Assembly: GCA_905372495.1 (NCBI GenBank)
Contig: CAJPPG010000010.1
Coordinates: forward strand, 1-23,425
Source of the DNA: Candidatus Saccharimonadota bacterium
GTDB lineage: Bacteria > Patescibacteriota > Saccharimonadia > Saccharimonadales > Saccharimonadaceae
Direction: 5' to 3'
DNA: 23,425 nucleotides
Shown: positions 14,549 through 22,900 of the stretch, in pieces
Position numbering within the stretch: position 1 is the stretch's first letter
How the letters are laid out: each line of letters starts with the position of its first letter
The notes under the pieces: model-generated
Told to the model about the DNA's origin: nothing
The model's input: only the letters and a program-made list of their open reading frames with translations
Database searches by the model: none
Made by a program: the position numbers and the translations under genes

Positions 14549-15448
14549 ATGTCTACACAAAGAGATTATTATGAAGTTTTAGGCGTATCCAAAAACGCAT
14601 CCGATGACGAAATTAAAAAAGCGTATCGAAAACTCGCTTTTAAATACCATCCCGACAGAAACCCTGGGGATAAAGAAGCTGAAGCTAAATTCAAGGAAGC
14701 CACGGAAGCAAATGAAGTGCTTTCTGATAAGCAAAAACGTGCACGCTACGATCAATTTGGCCATGCAGGCGTAGGCGGCAACTCTAGCTACGGAGGCAAT
14801 CCTTCTGGTAGAGGCAGCTATTCATTTAACGGTCAAAATTTCAATTTTGATTTTGGCGGAGATGGCAATCTTGACGATATTTTTAGTACTCTTTTTGGCT
14901 TCGGTGGAGGACGAGCTCAAAGACGCCGTGGCGCAGATTATCGAACTGTCTTAACTGTCTCATTTGAAGAATCAATTTTTGGTACTACAAAAACCGTTCA
15001 AGTTGATGGTAAGGAAATTAATTTAAAAATCCCGGCTGGCATCGATGATGGCCAATCTATCCGATTACGCGGACGTGGTGGACCTGCTCCTGATTCCTCT
15101 GGTGAAGCTGGCGATTTATTGATTCAAATTCGAGTTCGCCCACACAAGACCCTTACACGTGAAGGCTACATTATTCTTTCTGAACAACACATTTCTATGA
15201 TCGACGCCGCCCTTGGCTGCGAAGTAGAGATCGAAACTATTGACGGTAAAATTACCATGAAGGTACCTGCTGGCACTCAATCCGGTACTCCATTTAAACT
15301 TTCCGGACACGGCGTACCCATGCGTGGGGAAGAACGTGGCCCTCATATTGTAAATATTATTGTCGATACCCCAACCAACTTATCCAAGAAGCAAAAAGAA
15401 TTGCTCGAAGAATTTCGTACCGCAAGAAAACGTGGTTTCTGGAATTAA
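14549..15448 (+). CDS. dnaJ: DnaJ/CbpA-type co-chaperone (no zinc finger)
   Basis: A cytoplasmic Hsp40 that delivers unfolded clients to DnaK and stimulates its ATPase. The 299 residues comprise a J domain (about 5-70) with the HPD tripeptide in YHPDRNPGD, a Gly/Phe-rich stretch (about 72-125), and two beta-rich C-terminal substrate-binding domains (about 130-290). The four CxxCxGxG zinc repeats of classical DnaJ are absent, so it is a type B (CbpA-like) protein, and the length fits. It stands alone, without dnaK, grpE or hrcA nearby, but has its own perfect CIRCE operator. Confidence 0.94.
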   Translation: MSTQRDYYEVLGVSKNASDDEIKKAYRKLAFKYHPDRNPGDKEAEAKFKEATEANEVLSDKQKRARYDQFGHAGVGGNSSYGGNPSGRGSYSFNGQNFNFDFGGDGNLDDIFSTLFGFGGGRAQRRRGADYRTVLTVSFEESIFGTTKTVQVDGKEINLKIPAGIDDGQSIRLRGRGGPAPDSSGEAGDLLIQIRVRPHKTLTREGYIILSEQHISMIDAALGCEVEIETIDGKITMKVPAGTQSGTPFKLSGHGVPMRGEERGPHIVNIIVDTPTNLSKKQKELLEEFRTARKRGFWN

Positions 15449-15468
15449 TTCTTATCCCTAAACAGCCT

Positions 15469-15479
15469 TATGCTATAAT
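15469..15479 (+). promoter_or_regulatory. Extended -10 promoter of the 15490 operon
   Basis: TATGCTATAAT ends 10 bases before the ATG at 15490, leaving a leader of about 4 bases at most. No -35 was found. Confidence 0.68.
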
Positions 15480-15489
15480 TATTTAAGTA

Positions 15490-16137
15490 ATGACGATTGA
15501 GAATACAGAAAAAAACAAGAAAAAAACAAGTAGACGTTCTCATCCTTTATTTCTTTTTCTAGGACTTAGTATTATACCTTTCTTAGTAGTTGGCGCAACC
15601 TTTTCTATTTTTCAAACAAAACCAGTTTATGCTGAAGAATACAATCTCAACTCAGTAGTCCACAAAAAGCTAAATGATTTAGAAAGGGGAAATATCTCCG
15701 CTGGCTGCGCCTCGATTCAAGTTAGACTAAGAAATCTACAGAAAAATGACTCAAAAACTCGAGTACTTCTTGGCACCAATTACCAAACACTCTTAACCAA
15801 CTATCTTTCTCCTCTAAATGTTCGTCTGATCAAAAACAATTTACCAGACCCTAATCTCAGCCGCATTCAAACCGAAATGTTCGCTTCCCGTAATGAATTC
15901 ACAAACCTTTTTATTACTTATAGCCAAAACTTAGAAGCGCTCATCTCGCTAGACTGCAAAAATCAGCCTAACGATTTTTATTATGAGCTTGAAAATGTAC
16001 GTTTTCTACGAGAAAAACTCGAAGACTCAGTCACAAAGACTAATAATATTATTTCTTCACATTTACAGGCAGTAGACCAACTCAAGCATAATATAACAAC
16101 CAAAGATTCTGAAATTCAGAAAAAGGAGAACCTGTGA
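15490..16137 (+). CDS. Unrecognised secreted or anchored helical protein
   Basis: A 215-residue protein that I do not recognise. A basic N-terminus (KKTSRR) precedes a hydrophobic segment at about 19-40, and KPVYA|EE around residue 48 resembles a signal-peptidase site, so the rest is probably outside the membrane. The mature part is polar and predicted to be helical, with two cysteines (Cys73, Cys156) and an arginine/lysine/asparagine-rich C-terminal helix (about 165-205). It is first in a two-gene operon: its TGA stop overlaps the GTG of the next gene (GTGA). The pair probably act together at the cell surface, but no function can be given. Confidence 0.75.
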   Translation: MTIENTEKNKKKTSRRSHPLFLFLGLSIIPFLVVGATFSIFQTKPVYAEEYNLNSVVHKKLNDLERGNISAGCASIQVRLRNLQKNDSKTRVLLGTNYQTLLTNYLSPLNVRLIKNNLPDPNLSRIQTEMFASRNEFTNLFITYSQNLEALISLDCKNQPNDFYYELENVRFLREKLEDSVTKTNNIISSHLQAVDQLKHNITTKDSEIQKKENL

Positions 16138-16475
16138 GCCATTTTACATCACGAGGAGGCAAGGCTCTAATTCGATTAGGGATTATCTCCACCATCATCG
16201 CAGTTGCAACAACTGGCTTGTCCTTATATTTCTATCATGCCAGTGGTGATATATATATCGACCGCTCTCGACCTGGCTTTCTCCCAGAAAAACACGAAAG
16301 TGAACAATTTGATAATAATTCTTCATATCATTTTTCTGAAGATGGCGACATCAATAGTCAACAGATTGAAGAATATCTAGAAAACCTTAGACCAATCGTC
16401 AATACTATTAATAAGACCAAAAAACCTTTCTCAAAAGATAGCCTCTCTGACAAGTCACTTGGTGTTTCCAACTAG
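16134..16475 (+). CDS. Unrecognised single-pass membrane protein
   Basis: A 113-residue protein with one transmembrane segment (about 12-34) and a polar C-terminal tail, probably extracytoplasmic. A distinctive YIDRSRPGFLPE segment follows the membrane helix (about 41-52); the rest is Asn/Ser-rich and low in complexity. Translation starts at GTG, overlapping the upstream TGA, with AAAGGAG about five bases before it, so the two genes are translationally coupled. Function is unknown. Confidence 0.7.
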   Translation: MSHFTSRGGKALIRLGIISTIIAVATTGLSLYFYHASGDIYIDRSRPGFLPEKHESEQFDNNSSYHFSEDGDINSQQIEEYLENLRPIVNTINKTKKPFSKDSLSDKSLGVSN

Positions 16476-16555
16476 TCTCATACACGGACTCCATAAAACT
16501 AATCTTTTAGCTCCGTCCTATCCCCTTGATTTTTTCATATTATCCAATATAAAAC

Positions 16556-16619
16556 TTTACAAAATCTATAATTTATTTTAGAATGTATAAAATTTAGTAT
16601 TATTATTTGAGCAGGGAGA
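16556..16619 (+). promoter_or_regulatory. Probable promoter and RBS of the 75-residue protein gene
   Basis: TTTACA (16556-16561) and TAGAAT (16579-16584) are 17 bases apart; an overlapping TGTATAAAAT (16584-16593) is an alternative -10. A GGGAGA site (16614-16619) lies seven bases before the ATG at 16627. Confidence 0.5.
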
Positions 16620-16626
16620 ATTTAAA

Positions 16627-16854
16627 ATGGGGTCGCTAAGAGAAGCGCTATTAAAAAATGGCGTATTTTATTTTGAAAACGATGGTAACAGATATACAGT
16701 CGAAGGTGGAGCTGGTTGTTATATGGTCGTCAGAGACGCCAGTGGTATTGTTCGTTATCGCATTGAAGGATCAGAGCTTGGCTCAGATCTAGTAGTACGT
16801 GATATTTCTTCTGGACTCGTAGCTTTTACCGTTAATTCAGCCTCATTGTTCTAG
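16627..16854 (+). CDS. Small all-beta protein, possibly LURP-one/Tubby-like
   Basis: A 75-residue cytoplasmic protein with no signal peptide or membrane segment. It alternates short beta strands with turns in a repeated pattern (YMVVRDASGIVRYRIEG, then LVVRDISSGLVAFTV), two copies of h-h-h-R-D-x-S-G-h-h. That recalls the repeated strand/Asp-Gly turn of LURP-one-related proteins, but at well under half their usual length. The resemblance is weak and based on pattern only; the function is unknown. It has its own promoter and ribosome-binding site, and the next gene begins 34 bases later. Confidence 0.65.
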   Translation: MGSLREALLKNGVFYFENDGNRYTVEGGAGCYMVVRDASGIVRYRIEGSELGSDLVVRDISSGLVAFTVNSASLF

Positions 16855-16873
16855 AAATACTTTTTATATCTTT

Positions 16874-16882
16874 TGCTATAAT
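16874..16882 (+). promoter_or_regulatory. Extended -10 promoter of the 16889 membrane protein gene (leaderless)
   Basis: TGCTATAAT ends 6 bases before the ATG at 16889, exactly as at prfB and ftsE. This is the best evidence that the downstream frame is a real gene despite its overlap with comEC. Confidence 0.65.
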
Positions 16883-16888
16883 ATACTT

Positions 16889-17338
16889 ATGGCTATCATA
16901 CTACCAATTACAGTCTTTCTGCTTTTCTACTTATTCAAAAGACGCTTAGGTTCACCAACTCTAGCTTCTATTGCCGGGGCTCTTGTTTATAATCTTTTTA
17001 TCGAAGATATTCTTCGCCTCGCTTCAAGTTTTATTCCAACCATTCCTGGCTCCTATATCCAATTTTTCGTATTATGCTTTTTCATCCTGATATTACCCCT
17101 TATTTTATATCTTCGCCAATCACACAGCCATTCAACTGGTCTTTTTTATATTATCAAATGCCTCGGTTTGACCAGTTTTATTTTTATATTGTTGGCGCCG
17201 CAACTGCAATTGTTTCTGCCATTCGACCAAATAAGTACCAATATCTTGCATACTATCACTCCCTTTAACCGTTTGATTATTCTGATTTGTTCTGTTTTCG
17301 CCTATCTTGATATTCTTTTTTCGCAAAAAGAAGTATAA
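16889..17338 (+). CDS. Unrecognised multi-pass membrane protein
   Basis: A 149-residue, very hydrophobic protein with about five predicted membrane helices (roughly 2-17, 26-50, 55-76, 85-108 and 129-143) and short polar loops. No family was recognised. A leaderless-type promoter sits directly in front. The last 207 bases run antisense to the 3' end of the comEC homologue, so the two genes share sequence tail to tail. An alternative is that only one of the two tails is functional, but both frames stay open through the overlap. Confidence 0.65.
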   Translation: MAIILPITVFLLFYLFKRRLGSPTLASIAGALVYNLFIEDILRLASSFIPTIPGSYIQFFVLCFFILILPLILYLRQSHSHSTGLFYIIKCLGLTSFIFILLAPQLQLFLPFDQISTNILHTITPFNRLIILICSVFAYLDILFSQKEV

Positions 17339-18376
17339 ACAGATAATAACTAAATACATATAGAGAAAACTTTTATTATTTTTTTCTACCGTTATCGTCA
17401 AGATCTGTACCTTACTAAAAATCCCAATCATCTTAATTTGCGATTCCAGAAGACCAATACCTCCCGCAAAAAGAAAGTAGAGATGCTGATAAATCCAGAA
17501 TGGTAAGACTCCGACCATCGCAACGCTAAATAAAATCATTGGCATTAACGGCGATAATATCACCGTCATCAAAATTGACAGCCACGAAAAACGACCAAAA
17601 TAATATAAAATTGTCGGTAGAACCATTAGATTAACAGCTAACGCCACAATCAACCCCGATCGAAAATTAAACGTTCTATCAATTTTAGCTAACATCTTTC
17701 TTAAATAGCCCTTCTCCAAACTTCTTTTCTTCTTAAAACCTTTTCCAAACAAGAAGCCCTCTATCAGCGGATCAAGGACTAATATTCCAACATATGCCAA
17801 CATCAATAGTTGCCAACCAATACTATTGATATAATTTGGATTAATTAGTAGTGTTATTGTAAACGTTAAAAATAAGATTCTACTCTTGTCCAGTTTTCTT
17901 CCATAATAACTTGCAAAAATTCGACAAAAGACTACAATTGCTGCTCGTAGTAGCGATGGAGTGAGTCCAATCATCCTAATATATAACAGAACAAAAACCC
18001 CACAAAAATAGCTTCTCACCAACCTAGATATAGGTTTTAATCCGTCAGACAATAGCTTTACTAAAATCGCCAGATGCATGCCTGAAATCACGATTAGATG
18101 CGTTAAGCCAATTTCACTAATCTCCTCTTTCAGATTACCATCTAGACCACTTTTATCACCCACTAAGTATGCCACGGCCAACCCATTTATTTTCGGATTG
18201 AGTCGATTATTTAAATTTGTCTTTATGTAATCACGAAAACTATTTTCCTCTCGTGAGTTTTGCGAGTTACCTCCTTTAAACCGACGCTCTATTTCAACAG
18301 GAGATCTACAACTTATCCTTAAGAAGGTAAGTATCGCGATAATAATTATTATTATTTTACTGATCTTATTTACCAT
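17132..18376 (-). CDS. comEC: ComEC-type competence DNA-uptake channel (competence domain only)
   Basis: An integral membrane protein of the ComEC/Rec2 family, which carries single-stranded DNA across the cytoplasmic membrane during natural transformation. Family motifs are GLTHLIVISGMHLAIL (about 90-105) and LTPSLLRAAIV (138-148), followed by several membrane helices to about residue 345. At 414 residues it lacks the C-terminal metallo-beta-lactamase-like domain, and the N-terminal OB-fold region is reduced to about 60 residues after one helix. The tail from about residue 347 is hydrophilic, Asn/Gln/Lys-rich, and antisense to the gene at 16889-17338. GAGG lies four bases before the ATG. Uptake of host or environmental DNA is the likely role. 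Confidence 0.85.
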   Translation of the reverse strand: MVNKISKIIIIIIAILTFLRISCRSPVEIERRFKGGNSQNSREENSFRDYIKTNLNNRLNPKINGLAVAYLVGDKSGLDGNLKEEISEIGLTHLIVISGMHLAILVKLLSDGLKPISRLVRSYFCGVFVLLYIRMIGLTPSLLRAAIVVFCRIFASYYGRKLDKSRILFLTFTITLLINPNYINSIGWQLLMLAYVGILVLDPLIEGFLFGKGFKKKRSLEKGYLRKMLAKIDRTFNFRSGLIVALAVNLMVLPTILYYFGRFSWLSILMTVILSPLMPMILFSVAMVGVLPFWIYQHLYFLFAGGIGLLESQIKMIGIFSKVQILTITVEKNNKSFLYMYLVIICLYFFLRKKNIKIGENRTNQNNQTVKGSDSMQDIGTYLVEWQKQLQLRRQQYKNKTGQTEAFDNIKKTS

Positions 18377-18382
18377 AAAACC

Positions 18383-18715
18383 TCATTTAATTTCCGCCTC
18401 CAACTTACCCAAAAAGTGCATCATTATCAAGACTCTTTTTAAAAAATCCTTAAAAATTCTTCCATTAACAGAGAATAAAATCTTTATCATAAGCAAGTTA
18501 TTTTTAACCAGCATAAGCAAGATATTAAATAAAAAGTACAACAAACACCGCCAGTAGATTCTTTCATATTCTTCATTAGTCCAACACGGCAGCCCTACTC
18601 CTCCTAAAAACTTGCATTCTCTCCCCCTACGATATAAGCTAGATGTAATGAGAAAAAGAGAACCTAGAATTGCCACACCAAAACTCCCACTCCATATTGA
18701 TGACTTTGCCACCAC
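18383..18715 (-). CDS. Doubtful small membrane ORF upstream of comEC
   Basis: An open frame of up to 110 codons ends in TGA six bases before the comEC ATG, overlapping its ribosome-binding site, as expected for coupled genes. It contains one hydrophobic stretch (about codons 57-70). The frame's first start is a GTG inside the methylase gene on the other strand (it would overlap 18648-18715), which is unlikely. In-frame ATGs at 18514 and 18490 would give only about 43 or 35 residues. It may be a short leader protein, a remnant of the missing ComEC N-terminus, or not a gene. Otherwise 18377-18647 holds only the methylase promoter. Confidence 0.25.
   Translation of the reverse strand: MVAKSSIWSGSFGVAILGSLFLITSSLYRRGRECKFLGGVGLPCWTNEEYERIYWRCLLYFLFNILLMLVKNNLLMIKILFSVNGRIFKDFLKRVLIMMHFLGKLEAEIK
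18612..18638 (+). promoter_or_regulatory. Probable promoter of the RNA methylase gene
   Basis: TTGCAT (18612-18617) and TATAAG (18633-18638), spaced 15 bases apart, precede the ATG at 18648 by nine bases. The element overlaps a TTG that could be read as an earlier start of the same frame, which argues for the ATG as the true start. Confidence 0.45.
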
Positions 18716-19922
18716 AGGACAGGGAATTGCTACCTTAAATTCAGAGCTTACTATTAATCAGCAGTCTTATTCCGAACTAGTCGGCGTCAAGGTTTTACTC
18801 TGGAATGCGCTTCCGGGAGAAATAGTTTCTAAATTCCAAGTTGTTACCCAGAAGTCGCATTTTATTGAAGGAATCGCCATCGAATTTGAAAAGCAAGCCG
18901 AATCCCGCATTGCGCCACGAGACGAACAATTTCTTTCAACTTCCCCCTGGCAGATCCTAAGCGATCAAGCTGAATTATCCGCTAAATCGAATATTTTAGT
19001 TTCTCTTTTTACCCATCTCGATAAAACTCATCCTATTAACAAGGATTTAATTCAAAATATCCTCATTCATCAATCTCCAAAAAATTATTTTTACCGCAAT
19101 AAGATGGAGTACTCTCTTTACTACGACCACGACACAGAAAAAATCCAACTTGCCGTACATTATCGAGGCTCCCATCGCAAAATGCCTATCACTAATTCCT
19201 CCCTTGAATTACCAGCCATCCTTACTCGTGCCAATCAAATTATCGATGAATTAAATCAAACAAAACAGGAAGCCCGTTCTTTTCAATCATTACTACTTCG
19301 CGCCAATCAATCTGGCGAAGTCAGCGGTGGTCTCCTTGAAAATGGTAAACCCCATCCCATCTTTCCAAACCTGACCGATACTCTTCTCGACAACGTCTAT
19401 TCATATTCGCCTGGAGGTTTTTTCCAGATCAATTTACCCGTCTATGAAGCCGCTCTACTACAAATTAAGACCTTCCTCGAAGACTCTACCTCTGTACTAG
19501 ATCTTTACGCCGGCGTTGGAACCATTGGCCTATCGGTCGCCAGAGATAAGGCCCTCACTCTCGTAGAAGTAAACAAGTCTGCCTACGAGGAGCTCGCCGC
19601 TAACTCCACTCGTGTAGTCCACGCCACAAATAATCAGCTCATTCATCCAATTCTTGCCAAATCCGAAGAGGTCTTAGATCAAATTTCCGCCAATACTAGC
19701 GTAATTCTTGACCCACCAAGAGCCGGTTGTGACCAAAAACTCATTCAAAAACTCTGTGAAGTTCAACCTCAAAAAATAGTCTATCTGTCCTGTAATCCCG
19801 TTACACAAGTTCGCGACCTCTCTAGCCTACTCCAACATTACAATATCCAGTCCATTCAAGGCTTTAATTTTTTTCCTCGCACTCCACACATCGAGTCCTT
19901 GGTTCTATTAACACGTAAATAA
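18648..19922 (+). CDS. TrmA/RlmD-family RNA (uracil-5-)-methyltransferase
   Basis: Methylates C5 of a uridine in 23S rRNA (RlmC/RlmD-like) or tRNA (TrmA-like) using S-adenosylmethionine. From the ATG it has 424 residues: an N-terminal TRAM-like beta domain (about 10-65), a central RNA-binding region, and a Rossmann methylase with SAM motif VLDLYAGVGTIG (283-294), DPPRAGCD (355-362), the catalytic Cys382 in YLSCNP and the C-terminal HIE. The [4Fe-4S] cysteine set of RlmD is absent; the matching stretch (about 82-105) has no cysteine. Target choice cannot be decided from sequence alone. Extending to a TTG at 18612 would add 12 residues but would run through the promoter. The helicase gene begins nine bases after the stop. 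Confidence 0.9.
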   Translation: MRKREPRIATPKLPLHIDDFATTGQGIATLNSELTINQQSYSELVGVKVLLWNALPGEIVSKFQVVTQKSHFIEGIAIEFEKQAESRIAPRDEQFLSTSPWQILSDQAELSAKSNILVSLFTHLDKTHPINKDLIQNILIHQSPKNYFYRNKMEYSLYYDHDTEKIQLAVHYRGSHRKMPITNSSLELPAILTRANQIIDELNQTKQEARSFQSLLLRANQSGEVSGGLLENGKPHPIFPNLTDTLLDNVYSYSPGGFFQINLPVYEAALLQIKTFLEDSTSVLDLYAGVGTIGLSVARDKALTLVEVNKSAYEELAANSTRVVHATNNQLIHPILAKSEEVLDQISANTSVILDPPRAGCDQKLIQKLCEVQPQKIVYLSCNPVTQVRDLSSLLQHYNIQSIQGFNFFPRTPHIESLVLLTRK

Positions 19923-19931
19923 GGAAACCTT

Positions 19932-22900
19932 ATGCCATTGAACAAAAAGCAACAAGAAGCAGTTGAATACCTAGATGGACCACTCCTAGTATTAGCCGGT
20001 CCTGGTACCGGTAAAACACAACTTCTTTCGAAGAAAGTTGAATATATTCTACAAAATACCGACACTGACCCAAGCATGATTCTATGTATCACCTACACAG
20101 AGGCTGGTGCCGAAAATATGAAAGAACGCTTACGTAATATGATTGGTCAGGCCGCTGATAAGATCGATATTATGACTTTTCATGCCTTTGGTCAGAAAAT
20201 TCTCGGCCTTTATAGTCAGTTTGCCACAGAACCGCAACGTAGTTTCACTGAGCCTATTGAAGAAATTATTCAACTAAAAATTATTGAGGAGCTGCAAGCA
20301 AATCTCCCTAACCCCTATTTACTAAAAGATAAGCAGCAGCAAAAAAATTTACTCAGCCTTATCGCTAAAATTAAAGTTTCAAAAGTCTCACCTGAAGAAC
20401 TCAGGACTATTGTTAAGCAAAACCAGCAAGATATCGAAATTCTAAATAAAGAACTTGCTCCCATTCTACAAGATCTCCCAGACAAAGCCTCTGGTAAAAA
20501 TGCCTATACTAAATTGACTGAAACTGTCTACATCCCGCTATTAAAAAAGCTGGGTGAGCTCAAAACCGATCAACCAATTATAGGTCGTATTTACTCTCTT
20601 TTTGATGTTTTTTATGAAAAAATTTACTCACTCATTGAGGAGCAAGCTAGTTCAGAAAAGCCGTCGGTAAAAAATATTAATAGCTTCATCAAGAAGTATT
20701 TTTCGAAAGACAACAATGGTATCTACAAATTTTCCGAATTGGCCAGCAATCAACGCCTCCTAGAATTAGCTGAACTCTATGAAAAATATCAAAACTACCT
20801 TCAAGAACATGGCTATTTTGACTTTAATGACATGATTGAAATGCCTATTAAGTACCTTGAAGATGATATCGATTTTCGTCGCAAAATTGCTCAAAATTAT
20901 TTATACATCATGGTAGATGAGTACCAAGATACCAACCCTTCACAGACACGACTACTCGAATTAATTGCCGATGAACAAGAATCACCCTCGGTCATGGCTG
21001 TTGGCGACGACGATCAGTCAATCTTCGAATTCCAGGGAGCTAAAGCTAGTAGTCTTATTTATTTCAAAAATCATTTTAACGCAAAAGTAATCGTTCTCAC
21101 CGAAAATTACCGTTCTACGAGTGAAATTCTTCATTTTTCACGCAAAATAGCTGATCAGTTAGATGAAAGCTTTATTAAAAATGAAACTATGCAACGTAGT
21201 CTTCATGCAGAGAATCAAGTTACTGAGGATCTTAAAAAAGAGTTAACTTCTGTACGCAACCTTGATATCCTTAAAAACACCCCTGAAGACTTTCTGTTTG
21301 AACAAATATCTTACTCAGCAACAGGGAATAAAAACACAGATTCTAATCAATCATCACAGCTGAATAAATCTATTACCCAAAAAACCTTCATCGAAAGACA
21401 CCAATTTATTAATCAAGACGCTGAATATAACTGGATCGCCGAACGCGTGCATCAACTTATCCAAGCCGGCACAGATCCTTCCGATATTGGTATTCTTTTC
21501 CCAAAGCATAAATACACAACTGCATTAATTCCGTATTTACGCAAATATCCTGAAATTAACCTTGCCTATGAACGTACCGAAAACATCTTAGAAAATGAAC
21601 AAATTTATGAATTACTAACCCTCTGTAATTTTATTTATCAACTTTCTGAAGGGGAAAACCCTAGCTTCATGCTACCCGAAATCCTTTCCTTCGATTTTTG
21701 GGACATTCCTAGTGAAGATATGATCCTTGCCGTCCAATCCATCCATCGTCATAAACGCCAGGCACTTGAAATCTTACAAACTTATCTGGATAATCCATAT
21801 TTTGCCGATCTTGCTGCTTTCTTCGCTGAACTAGCTAAACTATCTCTGACTCTACCACTTGAATTTTTGCTTGATATGATTTCCGGATTCTCTCCAGTTG
21901 AAATCACCGTTAATCAGCAGATAAAAACCTTCACTTCTCCTTTTCTTACTTTCTACTCGAAAGATTCATACTCTAAAAATACTTTTGACTTTTATAATCG
22001 TCTACGCCTACTTCGTAATCATCTCCTTTCTCGTACCAAAAAGGATAAATTACGGCTTGCCGACCTCATCCAGCTAGTTGATGATTATAAAAAAACTGAG
22101 ACCAGTATCACTGAACAAACTTTTTATCGGGACTCCGATAAAGCCGTTAATCTTATGACCGCCCACAAATCAAAGGGGCTAGAATTCAAACACGTCTTTT
22201 TGATCAACCTTACGGCTTCAGCCTGGGATGGTTCTGGAGGACCGAATACCCTTACTCTTCCACTGAATCTTGAGGCTGTCAGCGATGCTCGCAACACTCC
22301 AGATGGCAAGAAACGACTTCTTTTTGTCGCCATCACTCGTGCCGCCAAAACCCTTACTATGACTAATCCAAAATATGCTGACGACTCAGAAAAAGAGAAT
22401 AAACCTCTCTCCTTCCTTGATGAAAAATTTATTCAAACTGATGGGGAGTCATACATTTCTTCACCGTTTATTCCAGCCAGTCGTGTCATTGAACATAATG
22501 AAATACTTTCTGATGACGAAAAAGCCTCTGCTATGCGTCGTATTTGGTTAAATAAATTACTCGATCCCTCCGAAAAAATCGAACCTCTCCTAAAAGAGCG
22601 AGTAAAAGATTTTCGGCTCTCCGCCTCTCACATTTCATCATTCATTCGCCTCACTTATGGTGGCCCACTGAATTTCTATCTTAACAGCATTATTAAAGCA
22701 CCTAGTGAACCGACCTCATTAAGTATTGCCTATGGTAATTTAATTCATAAAGTCTTCGAGGAAATTACTAAAAATCAGCTTACTAAAGAAGAAGCTATTT
22801 TACTTTATATGACAGAAGCCAAAAAACAAGACCTACTCGAGGAAGACATCAAGACCTTGATTGAACGTGGTGAAGATGAACTACCACTGGCCATTAACGA

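Noticed and set aside
16484..16516. Imperfect hairpin (ACGGA...TCCGT with an inner TAAAA/TTTTA) after the 16134 gene
   Set aside because: The stem is interrupted by unpaired bases and is not followed by a T-run, so it is too weak to call a terminator.
22124..22348. 74-codon minus-strand open frame inside the helicase gene
   Set aside because: Shadow of helicase motifs V and VI, with no independent support.
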